Positions 26,420 through 35,662 are shown, counted from the stretch's first letter. The stretch: DNA of 64,000 nucleotides from Chloroflexota bacterium (GCA_919901745.1 CAKKPP010000003.1:211742-275741); one strand, 5' to 3'. Numbers and translations: made by a program. The notes: generated by a model from the sequence alone, not told the origin.

Positions 26420-27646
26420 ATGGCGAAGTCCTACGCCGATCTCCTGCGCGAGGCGCGGGAGCAGATCCCGGAGGTCACCCCGGCCGCTGCCGATGGCCTC
26501 CGGGACGGCCGCGGTGCGTTGATCGTCGACGTCCGCGAGGACGAGGAGTGGGACGCCGGGCACGTGCCCGGCGCCGCCCACATCTCGAAGAGCTACATCG
26601 AACAGCGGATCGAGGACGCGGCCCCCGGCCGTGATCGCCCGATCGTCCTGTACTGTGCCGGAGGCGTCCGCTCGCTGTTCGCGGCGCAGACGCTCGCAGC
26701 GATGGGCTACACCGACGTCACGTCGATGCTCGGGGGCTTCCAGCGCTGGAAGGCCGAGGGGCGCGAGATCGCGATGCCCGTCGCCCTGACCAGCGAGCAG
26801 AAGATCCGCTATTCCCGCCACCTGCTGATGCCCGAGGTGGGCGCCGAGGGCCAGGCCAAGCTGCTCGGCTCGAAGGTGCTGCTCATCGGGGCCGGCGGGT
26901 TGGGCTCATCGGCGGCGCTCTATCTCGCGGCCGCCGGGGTGGGCACCATCGGGATCATCGACTTCGACGTGGTCGATCTGTCCAACCTGCAGCGCCAGGT
27001 CATCCACGCCAACGACCGGATCGGCGAGCGCAAGACCGAGTCGGCCAGGCGCACGATCAACGCCCTGAACCCCGACGTGAACGTGCTGCTCCACGACGAG
27101 ATGCTCATCGCCGCGAACGTCGAGCGGGTCATCGCCGGCTACGACGTGATCGTCGATGGCACCGACACGTTCGAGACCCGCTACCTGCTCAACGATGCCG
27201 CGATCGCCCTGCGCATCCCGGTGGTCCACGCCAGTGTCTTCCGGTTCGAGGGCCAGCTGACCGCGTTCGTGCCCTACGAGGGTCCCTGCTATCGCTGCCT
27301 CTATCCCACCCCGCCACCACCGGAGATGGCCCCCGGCTGCTCCGTCGCCGGCGTCCTCGGGGTGGTCCCCGGGATCATGGGTCTGCTCCAGGCCAACGAG
27401 GCGATCAAGCTCCTCCTCGGGATCGGTGACAGCCTCGCCGGGCGACTCGTCCTGTTCGATGCCCTCGATGCCTCGTTCACCGAGCTCCGCCTGCGCCGCG
27501 ATCCCGACTGCCCGGTCTGCTCCGATGCCGCCGTCGCGGCCCGCGCAGCCGGCACCCCGCTGGCCGTCCCCGCGTTCGGTGCCGATGCGCCGTTCGTCCT
27601 CGGCGGCGGTCTCGGGGCCGGAGCCGTGGCGGGGGGCGGCGCATGA
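26420..27646 (+). CDS. rhodanese-E1 fusion (N-terminal sulfurtransferase + MoeB/ThiF adenylyltransferase), copy 2
   Basis: Rhodanese loop YCAGGVRS; E1 half identical to copy 1. Confidence 0.93.
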   Translation: MAKSYADLLREAREQIPEVTPAAADGLRDGRGALIVDVREDEEWDAGHVPGAAHISKSYIEQRIEDAAPGRDRPIVLYCAGGVRSLFAAQTLAAMGYTDVTSMLGGFQRWKAEGREIAMPVALTSEQKIRYSRHLLMPEVGAEGQAKLLGSKVLLIGAGGLGSSAALYLAAAGVGTIGIIDFDVVDLSNLQRQVIHANDRIGERKTESARRTINALNPDVNVLLHDEMLIAANVERVIAGYDVIVDGTDTFETRYLLNDAAIALRIPVVHASVFRFEGQLTAFVPYEGPCYRCLYPTPPPPEMAPGCSVAGVLGVVPGIMGLLQANEAIKLLLGIGDSLAGRLVLFDALDASFTELRLRRDPDCPVCSDAAVAARAAGTPLAVPAFGADAPFVLGGGLGAGAVAGGGA

Positions 27647-27648
27647 GC
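26772..27648 (+). repeat. 877-bp direct repeat, copy 2 (E1 coding region)
   Basis: See copy 1 at 23833-24709. Confidence 0.95.
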
Positions 27649-28665
27649 AAGGCGGCGGGGACCAAGGAGGCGCTCGGGGCGCACCCGAGTCATCGGCATG
27701 CCCACGACGACCTTGCCCCTCACGGCGGTCGGTACGACGACATCCTCGACGCGATCGGCCACACGCCGCTCGTGGAGATCCCCCGGATGTCGCCGAACCC
27801 CGAGGTGCGGATCTTCGCCAAGCTCGAGTTCATGAACCCGACCGGTTCGGTGAAGGACCGCGTCGCGAAATATCTCGTCGAGGATCTCGAGGCACGCGGC
27901 CTGCTCCACGAGGACTCGATCATCCTCGAGCCGACGTCCGGCAACACCGGCATCGCGCTGGCGATGATCGGGCGTCGCAAGGGCTACCGCGTCGCTCTCG
28001 TCATGCCCGACAACATCACGATGGAGCGGCGCCAGATGGCGGCGCTGTTCGGGGCGGAGGTCATCGATTCTCCCGGGGAGCAGGGTTCGAACGGAGCGAT
28101 CGCGCTGGCCAAGCACCTCGTGGCGAAGGATCCGCGCTTCGTGATGCCCTATCAGTACGGCAACGCCGCGAATCCCCTGGCGCACTACGAGACCACGGGG
28201 CCCGAGATCCTCGCCGACTGCCCCGAGATCGACGTGTTCGTGGCCGGCCTCGGGACCGGCGGCACGCTGATGGGCGTGTCGCGCTACCTGCGCGAACACA
28301 AGCCGGGCGTCCGGATCGTGGCCGTCGAGCCGTTGCCCGGCGAGAACGTCCAGGGGCTGCGTTCGCTCGACGAGGGTTTCGTGCCGGAGATCATCGACCC
28401 GTCGCTGCTCGACGCGAAGTTCCTCGTTTCCAATCGCGATTCGATCGCAGCATTGCGCGAGCTCGTCTTTCGCGAGGGGATCTTCGCCGGTCCGTCCTGC
28501 GGGGCCGTGCTGGTGACGGCGGCGAGAGTTGCGAGCACGATGGAGCACGGAACGATCGTCGCGCTGTTGCCCGACGGCGGCTGGAAATACCTGTCCGCGG
28601 GCACGTTCAGCCGTGACCTTGACGACATGGACGACGACCTCGAGGGCGGGGTCAGTTGGTGGTGA
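27643..28665 (+). CDS. PLP-dependent cysteine synthase (CysM/CysK type)
   Basis: ILDAIGHTPLVEIPRM, KLEFMNPTGSVKDRVAKYLVED, EPTSGNTGIALAMIG, VAGLGTGGTLMGVSRYLREHKP, AGPSCGAVLVTA. Confidence 0.93.
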   Translation: MSKAAGTKEALGAHPSHRHAHDDLAPHGGRYDDILDAIGHTPLVEIPRMSPNPEVRIFAKLEFMNPTGSVKDRVAKYLVEDLEARGLLHEDSIILEPTSGNTGIALAMIGRRKGYRVALVMPDNITMERRQMAALFGAEVIDSPGEQGSNGAIALAKHLVAKDPRFVMPYQYGNAANPLAHYETTGPEILADCPEIDVFVAGLGTGGTLMGVSRYLREHKPGVRIVAVEPLPGENVQGLRSLDEGFVPEIIDPSLLDAKFLVSNRDSIAALRELVFREGIFAGPSCGAVLVTAARVASTMEHGTIVALLPDGGWKYLSAGTFSRDLDDMDDDLEGGVSWW

Positions 28666-29117
28666 GCCGCCATCCCGGCCCTGCGTCCGTGACGATCCCG
28701 GGCACGATCAGAGCGGCGATCGTGGTCCAGGCTCGCGCCGAGGACCCGAACGAATCATGCGGGCTGATCATCGGCGACCGATCCGCCGCCGATGGAGGCG
28801 CGGCGCTGCGCTACGAGCCGCTCCGGAACCTCGCCGCGTCTCCCTACCTGTACGAGATTCACCCGGACGACCTGTACCGCCTGACGATCGGGACGGATGA
28901 GGCCGACGAGGTCTTCTGGGGGATCGTCCACTCCCACACGCACACGCCGGCCCGCCCATCGCCGACCGACATCCACCAGGCGTTTTACCCGGACGCGCTG
29001 TACATCCTGGTCTCGCTGGACCCGAGCGAGGCCGACCCATCGGACGGCAACGAGAGCCTCCGGGCGTGGCGAATCATCGACGGTGACGTGCACGAAGTCG
29101 AGGTCGCCCGAGGCTGA
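28662..29117 (+). CDS. M67/JAMM (Mov34/MPN) metallopeptidase, Mec-like
   Basis: AEDPNESCGLIIGDRSA, EVFWGIVHSHTHTPARPSPTDIHQAFYPDALYILVSLDP (HxH-x7-S-x2-D JAMM motif); GTG start overlaps the cysM stop. Confidence 0.9.
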   Translation: MSRHPGPASVTIPGTIRAAIVVQARAEDPNESCGLIIGDRSAADGGAALRYEPLRNLAASPYLYEIHPDDLYRLTIGTDEADEVFWGIVHSHTHTPARPSPTDIHQAFYPDALYILVSLDPSEADPSDGNESLRAWRIIDGDVHEVEVARG

Positions 29118-29167
29118 CGCAAGGGCCCCAGCTGACGCGAGGGGCCCCAGCTGACGCGATGGGCCCA
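29113..29167 (+). repeat. three imperfect tandem units of about 19 bp (GCTGACGCGAGGGGCCCCA)
   Basis: Units start at 29113, 29131 and 29150, between convergent genes. Confidence 0.75.
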
Positions 29168-29176
29168 GGGGCTGTC

Positions 29177-30064
29177 TCAGCGAACGATCATCACCGAGCA
29201 GTCGGCGTGGAGCAGCACATTCCGGGCCACTGATCCCAACATGGCCCGCACGATCCCGGTCCGACCCCGCGAGCCGAGGACGATGAGCCCCGATCCCCGG
29301 GCCTTGGCCGCCTCGAGGATCCGATGGGCAGCATCGCCCTCGGCCGTGATCGCCTCCGCGCGGAACCCGGCCTTTCGCAGGCGTTCGGCGCCGGCGCTCG
29401 CGATCGCGGTCGCCTGCTCACGGGCTGCCTCGACGTCGGCCGCATGAGCGGCCAGCACGTCGTCATACATGGTGGGTGCGACGCCCACGATCCACGGTCC
29501 TGCAACTTCCGCTACCGAGAGAACGCCGCACGGTTCGTCGGCGAACGGGGACCACGATTCGAGCAGCTGCATCGCCCGCTCGGAAACGGGTGACCCGTCG
29601 TCGGCAATGAGAATCGGCCCGATGGCCGCTCGCCGGGCGACGAGGACGGGGCATGGGGCGTGATCGACGACCTCAGACGATGTCGATCCGATGAGCATCG
29701 ACGCGATCGGGCCATGCCCGCGGCTGCCGAGGATCACCAGATCGGCTCCGAAGGCGCGCGCCTCGTCCACGATGCCGGTCGCGGCACGACCCTCACGGCG
29801 GACGGAATCGACGGTGACGCCTTGGCGGCGCAGGTCCCGCTCGACCGCCTCCAGCGCCGCCGTGATGCTCCGGACGAGGTCGTCGTAGAGCTCGCCGAGA
29901 TTGGCCGGTCCGGGCGCAAGCCACGGTGTCGGGATGACGCCGACGGGGCGCTCGACGACCGCAACGACGCGGATCGCCGATCCGTCCGGCCACGGCAGCG
30001 ACGCCGTCAGGTCTCGCGCAACCGCCGCGCTCTCCGATCCGTCGGTTGCCAGCAGGATCCGCAT
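29177..30064 (-). CDS. universal stress protein, tandem UspA domains
   Basis: MRILLATDGSESAAVARDL, DLVILGSRGHGPIASMLIGSTSSEVVDHAPCPVLVAR, GLIVLGSRGRTGIVRAMLGSVARNVLLHADCSVMIVR. Confidence 0.93.
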   Translation of the reverse strand: MRILLATDGSESAAVARDLTASLPWPDGSAIRVVAVVERPVGVIPTPWLAPGPANLGELYDDLVRSITAALEAVERDLRRQGVTVDSVRREGRAATGIVDEARAFGADLVILGSRGHGPIASMLIGSTSSEVVDHAPCPVLVARRAAIGPILIADDGSPVSERAMQLLESWSPFADEPCGVLSVAEVAGPWIVGVAPTMYDDVLAAHAADVEAAREQATAIASAGAERLRKAGFRAEAITAEGDAAHRILEAAKARGSGLIVLGSRGRTGIVRAMLGSVARNVLLHADCSVMIVR

Positions 30065-30162
30065 CGGGCACCTCCTCGTGCCGACTGATCATCGCTTCAA
30101 GACGGGTCGCTCACACCGGGCGAAGGCACCTTCCCGAGGGGCCATCCGGCCCGATCGGTGCC

Positions 30163-30969
30163 CTAGCCGGCCCGCGCAGCGAGGGCCTCGATCAGGCTCA
30201 CTTCAGTCGCCGTTGCGCCGAGATCGAGACGAGCGCCAACGCGCGCGGCAAGCGGCGGCTCGAGATAGGTGGTGGCCAGCGTTGGCCACCCCGCCTCGGC
30301 GAAGACGTTGGCCGGTGGTCCATCGAGGAGAACGCGGCCGGCCCCCATCACCACGACGCGCTCGAACGAATCGGCGACGAAGCGCATATCGTGACTGATG
30401 GCGATGACCGTTCGTCCGGCCGCCCCGAGGTCGCTCACGATCCGCCTGACCCGATCGACGCCGTCGGCGTCCTGGCCGGTCGTCGGTTCGTCCAGGATCA
30501 CGACCCGTGTGTCCATCGCGAGGATGGAGGCGAGGGCGAGGAGCTTCCGCCGGGAGTAGCCGAGGTCGTACGGGTTCTGGTCGGCCACCCCGTCGAGACC
30601 AACCGCGACGAGCGCCGCGTCCACGGCTGCCGCCAGCTCCCCTCCGCGCCGGCCAAGGTTGCGCGGCCCGAATGCCACCTCGGTCCGCACCTTGCCGGCG
30701 AAGATCTGGCGATCGGGATCCTGGAACGCGAGCCCGACGCGGGCCGCGAGGTGGGCGACTCGGATTCCCGCCGTGGGCGCACCGTCGAGGAAGACCTCGC
30801 CCATCGTCGGCCGCAGGAGGCCGTTGAGGTGCTTGACGAGCGTGGACTTGCCCGAGCCGTTCTGGCCGATGATGGCCACCCGCTCGCCGTCCTGGATCGT
30901 GAGATCGATGCCATCGAGAGCACGCGATCCGCCCGGATAATCGAAAACGAGACCGCGAATCTCGATCAT
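30163..30969 (-). CDS. energy-coupling factor transporter ATPase
   Basis: ABC ATPase: GQNGSGKSTLVKHLNGLLRPTMGEV, VGLAFQDPDRQIFAGKVRTEVAFGPRNLG, VVILDEPTTGQD. Confidence 0.9.
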   Translation of the reverse strand: MIEIRGLVFDYPGGSRALDGIDLTIQDGERVAIIGQNGSGKSTLVKHLNGLLRPTMGEVFLDGAPTAGIRVAHLAARVGLAFQDPDRQIFAGKVRTEVAFGPRNLGRRGGELAAAVDAALVAVGLDGVADQNPYDLGYSRRKLLALASILAMDTRVVILDEPTTGQDADGVDRVRRIVSDLGAAGRTVIAISHDMRFVADSFERVVVMGAGRVLLDGPPANVFAEAGWPTLATTYLEPPLAARVGARLDLGATATEVSLIEALAARAG

Positions 30970-31769
30970 CGGGCGAACGCGCCGGCGGGGATCGTCAGTC
31001 CGCGCTCCGTGGCCGCGCGCGCGAGCCGAACCCGCGCCGGCGACTCCACGCCGATCGCGGCCAGTGCCGGGTCCTCGAGCACCGACGCAGCCGGTCCGTC
31101 GAGCGCGATCCGGCCGCCGTCGAGGGCGATGATCCGGCTGCAGAGGCCGTCGAGCAGGTCCGTCTTGTGCTCGGCGATGAGCAGCGCGGTCCCCGTCGCC
31201 GCAAGATCGCGCAATGCGGCCCCGACGAGGCGCGTCCCCTCGGGATCCAGTTGCGCCGTGGGCTCGTCGAGGACGAGCAACCGCGGCCCCATGGCGAGGA
31301 TCGACGCGACGGCCACAAGCTGCGCCTGGCCGCCGGACAGCCGGGCCGGATCGCGGTCCGCCAGCGCCTCGATCCGCAGCGTCGCCATGGCGTCGCGCGT
31401 TCGTCGGACCGTCTCCGCGACCGACCGCCCGAGATTGACCGAGCCGAGTGCCACCTCCTCGAAGACCGTCGCCGTCACGCCCGAACGCTGGGTGTTCGAG
31501 TCCTGGAAGACAAGGCCGACACTGGCGGCAAGCTCATGGGTGGGGCGGCCGACCGTCGAGATGCCGTCCACGCGCACCTCGCCCGTCAGGGTCCCGCCGA
31601 TCGAGGCCGGGGCAAGGCCGGCGGCCACCAGGCACAGCGTCGACTTGCCGGCATCGTTGCGACCGACGAGACCCACGATGTCTCCGGGGGCGATCTCGAG
31701 ATCCAGGTCCTGGAGGACCTGCCGGGCGTAGCCGGGATAGCGGTACGAGACTCCGCGCATCGACAGCAT
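30966..31769 (-). CDS. energy-coupling factor transporter ATPase
   Basis: GRNDAGKSTLCLVAAGLAP, VGLVFQDSNTQRSGVTATVFEEVALGSVNLG, LSGGQAQLVAVASILAMGPRLLVLDEPTAQLDPEG. Confidence 0.9.
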   Translation of the reverse strand: MLSMRGVSYRYPGYARQVLQDLDLEIAPGDIVGLVGRNDAGKSTLCLVAAGLAPASIGGTLTGEVRVDGISTVGRPTHELAASVGLVFQDSNTQRSGVTATVFEEVALGSVNLGRSVAETVRRTRDAMATLRIEALADRDPARLSGGQAQLVAVASILAMGPRLLVLDEPTAQLDPEGTRLVGAALRDLAATGTALLIAEHKTDLLDGLCSRIIALDGGRIALDGPAASVLEDPALAAIGVESPARVRLARAATERGLTIPAGAFAR

Positions 31770-31775
31770 GGCGGT

Positions 31776-32660
31776 CTACAGCGGCGCGGGCAGCGAGCCG
31801 CTGACCCGGCCGACGGCCACGGCAAGAAACAGCCCGACGAGCAGCCAGCGAACGAGCCGCTGCCGCCCCGAGTCGGGGAGCGTCCACAGCAGGTGCCTCC
31901 GCCCCGGCCGCCCGAAGGCCCGGACCTCGAGCGCGAGGCTCCGCTCCTCGACCTCGGTGAGCGATGACAGGATCACCGGCCCGACCAACGGCATGACGCC
32001 GCGAACCCGGGCGCCGAGGCTGCCCTCCGTGTCGAGGCCGCGGGCCCGCTGCGCGGCCTGGATCGTCTGGGCCCGCTCGATCATCGCGGGGATCGTCTCG
32101 AGGGTCGCCGCGGCCGCGAACGCGACTCTGGGCGGCACACCGCGTCGCTCGAGGTCAACGACGAGGGCCCGTGGGTCCGTGGTCAGTCCGAACAGCCCGA
32201 GGGCCATCGCGATGACGAAGAGGCGCACGATGATCTGGGCCGCGAAGTCCACGCCTTCGAGCGTCGCGTCGAACGGTCCGATCACGAACAGCACCGTCTC
32301 GCCGGCCCGCGTGAACACCGACACGAGCGCCACCGATACGGCGATCGGCAGGCTGATGAGCGCGGCGAGCCGCACCAGCCGTCCCAGGAGTCCGGCGACG
32401 ATCGCGCCGGGGACGACGCCGAGGACGAGGATCGCGAGCGGTCCGACGTATCCGCCGAGGACGAACGCGCCGAGTGTGGCCATCGTCGCGGCGGTGGCCT
32501 TCGTCAACGGATTCTGCCGGTGATACGCGGTCGGCGTGGCCGGGGCGAGCCCGGCGAGGTACGCCGCATCCGCCTCCGAGAGCTGGTCGGCCCCCGGCGG
32601 CGGAGCGGTCGTCGCGTCGTCGATGCCGTCAGCCCTCCGCCGTGCCGACCGCTCGCTCAC
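31776..32660 (-). CDS. energy-coupling factor transporter transmembrane protein EcfT
   Basis: Multi-TM; ERAQTIQAAQRARGLDTEGSLGARVRGVMPLVGPVILSSLTEVEERSLALEVRAFG (EcfT coupling motifs). Confidence 0.88.
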   Translation of the reverse strand: MSERSARRRADGIDDATTAPPPGADQLSEADAAYLAGLAPATPTAYHRQNPLTKATAATMATLGAFVLGGYVGPLAILVLGVVPGAIVAGLLGRLVRLAALISLPIAVSVALVSVFTRAGETVLFVIGPFDATLEGVDFAAQIIVRLFVIAMALGLFGLTTDPRALVVDLERRGVPPRVAFAAAATLETIPAMIERAQTIQAAQRARGLDTEGSLGARVRGVMPLVGPVILSSLTEVEERSLALEVRAFGRPGRRHLLWTLPDSGRQRLVRWLLVGLFLAVAVGRVSGSLPAPL

Positions 32661-33696
32661 CCTGCGGGAACCGGGCGGTGAATCGCCGCGAGAGTGTCCC
32701 GAGCAGCGCGAACACGACGATGTACGTCAGCGTCTTGTCGATCGGATCGGAGATGAGGCCCTGTTGCAGTACGGCGGTCTGGAGGTCGGCGCCCGCCTGC
32801 TGGAACGAGGCCACGAGGATGTCGGTCCCGGATCCCGTGACTCCGCCGAACACGACTGCTGAGATGGGCGCCGAGATGAGCGCCGAGACGACCCCGCAGA
32901 TTGCCCCTCCCACCACGATGTAGGCCACGCCCAGGTCACGGCGCAGGAAGAGGTACACGACCAGCAGGATCGCCGTCAGGACGACGGCAATGCCGATGAT
33001 GACGGCGATGGCGATGAAGAACGGCTCGACGGTCGCCAAGTCGCTGCCGATCAGGGCACCCTTCAGGTAGGCAGGCAGGATCCCGAAGTAAGCGAGCGAC
33101 GCAAGTACCCCGATCGCCACGGCGGCACCGAGGACGAGCGGCACAGTCGGGGTGTTCGGTCGGCTGCGGAAGAAGCCGTAGTAGCCGAAGATCCCGGCAA
33201 GGAGCCCGATCTCTGCAGCGACGATCGCAAATGGCCAGGCGTACGGGCTGCCGAACGGGGTGCCCGACAGCACGAATGTCCAGATGAGATTGGCAAGCAG
33301 GCCGGTGAGGGCGCCGGGGATGGGCCCGGCGAGGACTCCCACGAGGATCGTCCCGATCGAGTCCATGTAGACCGGCATCTTGAGTGCCGTGCCCACGGTC
33401 TGGCCGAGGACGATGTTGATCGCGATGGCGATCGGGATCAGGACGATCGTCCGCGTATCGAACTGACGGGTGATCGAGTCCAGACGGCGGGTCTGGAGGT
33501 ACTCCACGAGCGCGTAGGCGACGAACCCGACCAGCAGGGCGATCGCCACGATGAGCGCGAATTGATTGGAACCGGCGATCAGGAACGTGTCCGGGTCGAC
33601 CGTGGGGTCCAGCGCCCCGACAGAAGCAAGCCCCAAAACGATCACCGCCAGCGCCGCGACGACGCCGATCAGGACCCGAATGAAGCTCCCTGACAT
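32629..33696 (-). CDS. ECF transporter substrate-binding (S) component-like membrane protein
   Basis: Multi-TM; IAINIVLGQTVGTALKMPVYMDSIGTILVGVLAGPIPGALTGLLANLIW; overlaps EcfT start. Confidence 0.8.
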   Translation of the reverse strand: MSGSFIRVLIGVVAALAVIVLGLASVGALDPTVDPDTFLIAGSNQFALIVAIALLVGFVAYALVEYLQTRRLDSITRQFDTRTIVLIPIAIAINIVLGQTVGTALKMPVYMDSIGTILVGVLAGPIPGALTGLLANLIWTFVLSGTPFGSPYAWPFAIVAAEIGLLAGIFGYYGFFRSRPNTPTVPLVLGAAVAIGVLASLAYFGILPAYLKGALIGSDLATVEPFFIAIAVIIGIAVVLTAILLVVYLFLRRDLGVAYIVVGGAICGVVSALISAPISAVVFGGVTGSGTDILVASFQQAGADLQTAVLQQGLISDPIDKTLTYIVVFALLGTLSRRFTARFPQGERAVGTAEG

Positions 33697-33752
33697 ACCG
33701 CCCTCCTCCTCGTGGTTGTCCGGCTGTCGACCGGCCAGCATCCCTCCACCGT

Positions 33753-34757
33753 TCAGAGTGCCATGCCGGACCGGGCCACGGCTAGTCCCCCAATTCGATC
33801 GATGAGTCGATCGAGGAAGGTCGAAGCATCCGCTTCGACGGCGACGTCGAGGTTCGGGGCCTGCCCCGTGAGGTGGCGCCAGTCCGCGACGGTCATCCCT
33901 GCGGTCAGGTCGCCGCTCGTCTCGACATCCACGTGAACGGCCTCGGTGCGCACCAGCGTCCGATCCAGCGTTGCGGCCACGGCCATTGGATCGTGCACGA
34001 AGGCGCCGTAGAAGCCGTCATAGCGCTCATGGAACTCCATGTAGAAGCGGAGGGCGTCGGTCATGTAACGAACAATGGGGTTGGCTGCGCCGGCACGAAC
34101 CGTGAGGCGTTCGAGATGCGAAGGCAGAAAGATGCCCTGTTCGGTGACGTCGAGGCCAAGGGCCAGGGGACGTGACACGGCCGGGTTCGTGGCTGCGGCC
34201 GCGCCCCATGCCCGGAACACGGCCCGGGCCGCGTCCGGGTCGCAATGAATGTTCCATTCGGTCGTCGGCGTCGTGTTGCCGGATGCGCGGTAGGCGCCGC
34301 CCATGAGTGCGTAGCCGCCGAGCAGTCGGGGCAGGTCCGGCTCACGTTCGAGCGCGACGGCAAGGTTCGTCAGCGGCCCGAGGGTGATGAGGGTGATCTC
34401 GCCCGGCCGGCTGCGCGCCTCAGCGACGATCAGGTCCGGGCCAGACCGTGGACTGAGCGAGCCGCGCGGGGCCGGCAGCTCGGCGTGTCCGAGCCCGAGC
34501 GGGCCGTGCGTTTCCGGCGCGGTGCGGAGTGGACGGTGGAGCAGTTGCTCGCATCCGAGGGCCACCTCCACGTCGCCGCGACCGGCAAGCTCCAGGATCA
34601 TCTGTGTGTTGCGCGCGGCGGTCGCGGCCTCGGTGTTGCCGAAGACGCACGTCGCGGCAACGAGCTCCGCATCCTCGGACCCGGCCGCGTACAGGAGGGC
34701 CAGCGAATCGTCGATCCCCGTGTCGACGTCGAGGATGATCGGCGTGCGCTGGGGCAT
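33753..34757 (-). CDS. inosine-uridine-preferring nucleoside hydrolase family protein
   Basis: MPQRTPIILDVDTGIDDSLALLYAAGSEDAELVAATCVFGNTEAATAARNTQMILELAGRGDVEVALG. Confidence 0.92.
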   Translation of the reverse strand: MPQRTPIILDVDTGIDDSLALLYAAGSEDAELVAATCVFGNTEAATAARNTQMILELAGRGDVEVALGCEQLLHRPLRTAPETHGPLGLGHAELPAPRGSLSPRSGPDLIVAEARSRPGEITLITLGPLTNLAVALEREPDLPRLLGGYALMGGAYRASGNTTPTTEWNIHCDPDAARAVFRAWGAAAATNPAVSRPLALGLDVTEQGIFLPSHLERLTVRAGAANPIVRYMTDALRFYMEFHERYDGFYGAFVHDPMAVAATLDRTLVRTEAVHVDVETSGDLTAGMTVADWRHLTGQAPNLDVAVEADASTFLDRLIDRIGGLAVARSGMAL

Positions 34758-34794
34758 CCCGCAATGCTACGTCGTCGGGCTGGCCGAAACCGGC

Positions 34795-35607
34795 CTACCG
34801 GGCGACCAGACCCTCACGCGGCGCTGCGATCGGGCTGAACGGCAGGACGAGAACGTACTTGCCCCGCAAACCGCCCCATCCCGTGCTGACCCCGTTGTTG
34901 GCGGCGGCCGGGTCGGACGTGGGGGGCAATGTCGCGGCCGGCTCGCCGGGAGGCGTCCTCCCGCTGCCGCGCGGGACGAACTGCCTGCCGACCTCTGTCG
35001 GGGTCAGCGCCGCACGCGGCTTTGGGCTCGGCCCCCAGGTCTGCGACCCGTACGGATAGAGCGGGTCCATGATCACGGCCGCGGTGACGTCGAATTCGTC
35101 GGTGATCAGCGGATCGGCTGTGGCATGGAAGCCGCTCATCACCCAGGCGTGGCGGCCGCGCCAGACGAGGAGTCCAACCGGGTGACCGGTCTCACGGATC
35201 GCCGCCGCGGCGACGTGCAGCGCCTCCTCGAGGGTCTCCGTGCCAACCAGGCGATACGGGCCTGCGCCGAGGAGGTTCAGTCCGGCCGACCAGCCGCGCA
35301 CGCTCGCCCCCTGCCGCTCGCGACCGTCGGGCCGGGATCCGCTCAGGTCGCGGGCCAGGTCCTGGAGCGACAGCTGGGTTGCCGCCGTCCGATCATCGGT
35401 CGGCTGCACCATGTTGAGCATCATCTGCATGCTGGCGCCGACGCACTGGACGAAGTTGGTCTGGGCAACGTAGTCGCGCGGCGTCGAGAGGTCGTAGGCG
35501 TAGGCAGGCCCGGCGGAACGTACCGTGAAGGCGCCGGCGGATACCGCGAGGAGCAGTCCCGAGAGAGCCAGCGACAGGGAGCGGCGGCTGAGAATCCGGG
35601 CGGACAT
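34795..35607 (-). CDS. secreted protein with possible papain-like/C39-type peptidase fold
   Basis: Signal peptide [25 protein letters not shown]; candidate Cys ([14 protein letters not shown]), His ([11 protein letters not shown]), Asp (VIMDPLYP). Confidence 0.6.
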   Translation of the reverse strand: MSARILSRRSLSLALSGLLLAVSAGAFTVRSAGPAYAYDLSTPRDYVAQTNFVQCVGASMQMMLNMVQPTDDRTAATQLSLQDLARDLSGSRPDGRERQGASVRGWSAGLNLLGAGPYRLVGTETLEEALHVAAAAIRETGHPVGLLVWRGRHAWVMSGFHATADPLITDEFDVTAAVIMDPLYPYGSQTWGPSPKPRAALTPTEVGRQFVPRGSGRTPPGEPAATLPPTSDPAAANNGVSTGWGGLRGKYVLVLPFSPIAAPREGLVAR

Positions 35608-35662
35608 CGTTCCGGCATGCTACCCCGCATCGTCCAGCCTGTCCGTCACGGCGGCGTTCCAT

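Noticed and set aside
23967-27229. Pairs of identical minus-strand ORFs (23967..24290 and 26906..27229)
   Set aside because: Byproduct of the 877-bp direct repeat, antisense to the E1 coding region; not separate genes.
30046-31731. 561-aa plus-strand ORF
   Set aside because: Antisense to two well-supported ECF ATPases.
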